From NCBI GenBank assembly GCA_905236685.1, contig CAJOPD010000010.1:1-15679 (forward strand): a stretch of 15,679 nt of DNA. The letters are read 5' to 3'. The notes under the pieces were generated by a model. That model had not been told where the DNA came from, did not search any database, and saw nothing but the letters and a program-made list of their open reading frames with translations. A program made the translations under genes and the position numbers. Source of the DNA: an uncultured Clostridia bacterium. Its GTDB lineage: Bacteria; Bacillota; Clostridia; UBA1381. Positions 13,638 to 15,679 of the stretch are shown here, in pieces. How positions within the stretch are numbered: position 1 is the stretch's first letter; every line of letters begins with the position of its first letter.

Positions 13638-14789
13638 ATGAGAACTTGGGCGGAAATAGACTTAGATGCTCTTAAATATAATTTTGAAGGTATCAGGAGC
13701 GTTTTGGAGCCGAAAACTAAGATTATGTCGGTAGTAAAGACCGATGCATACGGTCACGGGTACGAGGAGTGCTGTAAAACGCTTTTAGAGTGCGGGACGG
13801 ACGCGTTTGCCGTTGCCACGCTTTCCGAGGCGAAACAGGTGCGGAAGGTGTGTCCCAAAACGCCTGTGCTGATTTTGGGTACTGTTCAAAAGGACGATAT
13901 GGCGGAGCTCATAAGGTATGATATTATGCCGAGTGTTTCGGATACCGATAATGCAGAGGAGCTGTCGAAAGAAGCGGTAAAAGCGGGAAAAAGGGTAAAA
14001 ATCCATATAAAAGCCGATACGGGAATGTCACGGCTCGGCTTTGTTGCGGGAGCGGAAAATACGGTAGGCGAGATTTTGAAAATATCAAAGCTTCCGAATA
14101 TCGAAATCGACGGGATTTTTTCGCATTTTGCGTGTGCAGACGAGGAAAACCCCGACTATACCCGTATGCAGTTTGACAGGTTTTTACGACTTGTAAAAGA
14201 GCTGGAAAATGCGGGAGTAAAAATCCCTGTAAAGCATATATCCAACAGCGCGGCTATTATAATGTATCCCGAAATGCAGCTTGATATGGTACGCCCGGGG
14301 ATTATTCTATACGGATACTACCCCTCTGATGAGGTGGATAAAACAAGACTTTCCATAAAGCCCGTTATGACGGTAAAATCGAGAATAACGCTTGTCAAGC
14401 AAGCCGAAAAGGGCGTGGGCATAAGCTACGGAAAGGAGTACATAACCGATAAACCGACAAAAATTGCGACGGTTCCGATTGGTTATGGCGACGGGTATTT
14501 GCGTGCGCTCAAAAATAAGGCAAAAATGGAGTTTCAGGGGGAACTTTTCAATGTCATAGGAAGAATTTGTATGGACCAATGTATGATTGATGTCACAAGT
14601 GTCAATAATATAGATACAGGTGACGAAGTAACGGTATTTGGTAACGGAAAAATTACTGCCGACAGCATTGCAAAGTGGCTCGGAACAATAAGCTATGAGG
14701 TTTTGTGTCTTGTGGCAGGGCGCGTTCTGCGAATTTATAAAAAGGGAGGGGAAGTAATAAAAGAGAAGGATTATTTGGAGGAAGTTTAA
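13638..14789 (+). CDS. alr: Alanine racemase
   Basis: 383 residues, typical length. The N-terminal barrel starts with RTWAEIDLDALKYN and carries the pyridoxal-phosphate lysine in VVKTDAYGHG, Lys34. The second catalytic residue is Tyr264 in VGISYGKEY, followed by PIGYGDGYLR (280-289) and RICMDQCMIDVT (309-320). IHIKADTGMSRLGF (122-135) and the HISNSA phosphate-loop region are also normal. The enzyme makes D-alanine from L-alanine for peptidoglycan. The residue after the PLP lysine is Thr instead of the usual Ala. GAGG precedes ATG 13638. The gene lies directly before a toxin-antitoxin pair, the same order as alr-ndoAI-ndoA in Bacillus, which supports the identification of the next two genes. 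Confidence 0.96.
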   Translation: MRTWAEIDLDALKYNFEGIRSVLEPKTKIMSVVKTDAYGHGYEECCKTLLECGTDAFAVATLSEAKQVRKVCPKTPVLILGTVQKDDMAELIRYDIMPSVSDTDNAEELSKEAVKAGKRVKIHIKADTGMSRLGFVAGAENTVGEILKISKLPNIEIDGIFSHFACADEENPDYTRMQFDRFLRLVKELENAGVKIPVKHISNSAAIIMYPEMQLDMVRPGIILYGYYPSDEVDKTRLSIKPVMTVKSRITLVKQAEKGVGISYGKEYITDKPTKIATVPIGYGDGYLRALKNKAKMEFQGELFNVIGRICMDQCMIDVTSVNNIDTGDEVTVFGNGKITADSIAKWLGTISYEVLCLVAGRVLRIYKKGGEVIKEKDYLEEV

Positions 14790-14795
14790 AAAAGT

Positions 14796-15032
14796 ATGGC
14801 GGGGGGCATGATTACTTTGTCACACAGAAAAAGGGGCATAGCCGATTTAAAATTTGTAAAAGTTAAAAACAAATCCGTTCCTGAAATTTGCACCGTGTAT
14901 GAAAGGAAAAATCTGCTGAGAAACGGCTATATAAAGATGTCAGGGGAAAACCTTTTTTTAGCCGAAATGTGTTTGAAAGCGGATAACGAGGCATTATCCG
15001 TATGTGAGGAAAAACTGACGGAGAGTGAATAG
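14796..15032 (+). CDS. MazE/EndoAI-like antitoxin with atypical N-terminus
   Basis: 78 residues from ATG 14796 (74 from the in-frame ATG 14808, which also has a G-rich site just upstream); GGAGG lies at 14777-14781. The gene starts six bases after alr and ends two bases before mazF. The C-terminal half (about 38-78: RKNLLRNGYIKMSGENLFLAEM, then ADNEAL and EEKLTESE, read here with short gaps) lines up with the toxin-binding tail of EndoAI, whose matching part as I recall it reads RDLMRRGYMEMAKINL. The N-terminal 37 residues (ITLSHRKRGIADLKFVKVKN) are basic and lack the usual ribbon-helix-helix beginning such as ISLPE. No alternative frame upstream restores one. It is therefore most likely an antitoxin that still wraps the toxin but may not bind operator DNA in the usual way. 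The function is inferred from position and tail similarity. Confidence 0.68.
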   Translation: MAGGMITLSHRKRGIADLKFVKVKNKSVPEICTVYERKNLLRNGYIKMSGENLFLAEMCLKADNEALSVCEEKLTESE

Positions 15033-15034
15033 TA

Positions 15035-15385
15035 GTGGTTGTAAAACGCGGAGACATCTATTATGCTGATTTAAGTCCTGTTATAGGGAGCGAACAAGGC
15101 GGGATAAGACCTGTTTTGATAGTACAGAACGATGTCGGAAATAAATACAGTCCAACCGTTATTGCGGCGGCAATAACCTCGCAGATAAATAAGGCAAAAA
15201 TGCCAACGCACATTGAATTGTCTGCATCAGAATACGGACTATATAAAGATTCTGTGGTATTACTCGAACAGATACGGACGATTGATAAGAAAAGATTAAG
15301 GGAAAAGGTTGCACATTTAGATAAAGAGCTTATGGAAGATGTAAACAGTGCACTTGCCGTAAGCTTTGGTATAGAAAATATATAA
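15035..15385 (+). CDS. mazF: MazF/NdoA-type endoribonuclease toxin
   Basis: 116 residues from GTG 15035, nine bases after GGAGAG. The protein closely follows Bacillus NdoA (EndoA): VKRGDIYYADLSPVIGSEQG (3-22), RPVLIVQND (25-33), SPTVIAAAITSQI (39-51), KMPTHIEL, LEQIRTIDKKRL. The expected catalytic residues Arg25 and Thr48 are both present, so an active sequence-specific mRNA interferase is predicted; Bacillus members cut at UACAU. It should be held in check by the small protein encoded just upstream. The alr-antitoxin-toxin order is conserved in Bacillota. Nothing suggests inactivation. The gene ends the operon and is followed by two hairpins. Confidence 0.95.
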   Translation: MVVKRGDIYYADLSPVIGSEQGGIRPVLIVQNDVGNKYSPTVIAAAITSQINKAKMPTHIELSASEYGLYKDSVVLLEQIRTIDKKRLREKVAHLDKELMEDVNSALAVSFGIENI

Positions 15386-15404
15386 TGTGGTGCTTGCACT
15401 ACAT
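15385..15404 (+). repeat. Hairpin directly after the mazF stop
   Basis: ATGTGGTG (15385-15392) and CACTACAT (15397-15404) form an 8-bp stem with one G-T pair and a CTTG loop, starting at the last base of the stop codon. The right arm holds TACAT, which in RNA is the pentamer cut by Bacillus-type MazF. No U-run follows, so it is not the terminator, which lies just downstream. Confidence 0.55.
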
Positions 15405-15409
15405 AATTT

Positions 15410-15443
15410 AAGGGACTGCAAAATGCAGTCCCTTGCGTTTTTT
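15410..15443 (+). terminator. Strong intrinsic terminator after mazF
   Basis: AAGGGACTGCA (15410-15420) pairs perfectly with TGCAGTCCCTT (15424-15434), giving an 11-bp stem with a three-base AAA loop, followed by GCG and six Ts at 15438-15443. It closes the plus-strand operon. On the minus strand it is followed only by AAATTATG, so it would be a weaker stop for the convergent ftsH transcript, although nothing else between the two genes looks like one. Confidence 0.9.
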
Positions 15444-15453
15444 ATTCTTTTCA

Positions 15454-15679
15454 TCATACCGTTACGGCGTTTTCCGCAGTTTCGGTATTTTCTAGGGGAG
15501 CGGGCGGATTTTTTATATCGTTTAATATCGCCATAAACTGCTCGCCTGTGATAGTTTCCTTTTCTATCAAAAATTCCGCTATCCTGTCAAGCGCCTCCAT
15601 ATTTTCGCGGAGCATTTTTTCCGCCTTGTCGTGCGCCTCCTTCAAAACCTTTATAATGTCCTCGTCCAAAAGCGTCATT
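15454..15679 (-). CDS. ftsH: FtsH ATP-dependent zinc metalloprotease, C-terminal fragment
   Basis: The minus-strand frame ends at TGA (15456-15454) and runs off the right edge, so only about 75 C-terminal residues are visible. They match the end of the FtsH protease domain: LLDEDIIKVLKEAHDKAEKM corresponds to the family's helix before the tail, then ENMEALDRIAEFLIEKETI and GEQFMAIL match the common N...L..IA..LLEKETL.G.E...I pattern. A Pro/Glu/Thr-rich tail of about 20 residues follows. FtsH is a membrane-anchored AAA+ protease that degrades membrane and short-lived cytosolic proteins; its AAA and HEXXH parts lie outside the window. The ATG at 15678 is probably an internal methionine, not the start. 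Confidence 0.85.
   Translation of the reverse strand, partial: MTLLDEDIIKVLKEAHDKAEKMLRENMEALDRIAEFLIEKETITGEQFMAILNDIKNPPAPLENTETAENAVTV

Noticed and set aside
14796..14910. Frameshifted ribbon-helix-helix domain upstream of the antitoxin tail
   Set aside because: The other two plus-strand frames show an early stop or no RHH-like pattern, so the N-terminus seems replaced or shortened, not merely shifted.
1..15679. Mobile element, prophage, CRISPR, tRNA or rRNA genes
   Set aside because: No transposase, integrase, spaced direct repeats, cloverleaf or rRNA-like stretch was seen; gene content is housekeeping throughout.

Overview
The window reads as a stretch of core chromosome from a member of the Bacillota, class Clostridia, probably a gut-type Oscillospirales or Ruminococcaceae-like organism. 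This is inference from protein character only. The pointers are an FtsEX/PcsB-type division cluster, a CdaR/PucR-type regulator, a RecD2 helicase, an NdoA-type MazF next to alanine racemase, and purine-rich Shine-Dalgarno sites. No rRNA, tRNA, CRISPR array, insertion sequence, integrase or phage gene is visible. No stretch over 300 bases lacks a gene; the longest gap is about 110 bases.

Layout. (1) Positions 1-2506, plus strand: the C-terminal two thirds of a BaiN/HI0933-like flavoprotein, a translationally coupled and unusual TIM-barrel protein that looks like a decayed glycosidase, and an RsuA/RluB pseudouridine synthase. (2) 2544-7794, plus strand: a promoter and a CdaR-like regulator, a terminator-like hairpin, then ftsE-ftsX, a secreted coiled-coil/LytM hydrolase (PcsB/EnvC type) and a carboxy-terminal processing protease. 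This set links the division ABC module to peptidoglycan cleavage and envelope proteolysis. (3) 7774-10894, minus strand: recD2 followed by an EamA transporter, ending in a terminator that lies inside the overlapping 3' ends of the transporter and protease genes. (4) 10955-15443, plus strand: XTP/dITP pyrophosphatase, a small membrane protein, bifunctional NAD(P)HX repair enzyme, alanine racemase, a MazE-like antitoxin and a MazF toxin, closed by a strong terminator. (5) 15454-15679, minus strand: the C-terminal end of FtsH, running off the window.

recD2 and the pyrophosphatase gene are transcribed from back-to-back promoters whose -35 hexamers overlap by two bases. All four promoters I could place have TGn-extended -10 boxes.

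I do not see a large new system. The best candidates for something undescribed are the small MazE-like antitoxin, which keeps an EndoAI-like toxin-binding tail without a recognisable ribbon-helix-helix domain beside a near-canonical NdoA/MazF, and the glycosidase-like protein whose expected acidic catalytic residues appear to be gone.
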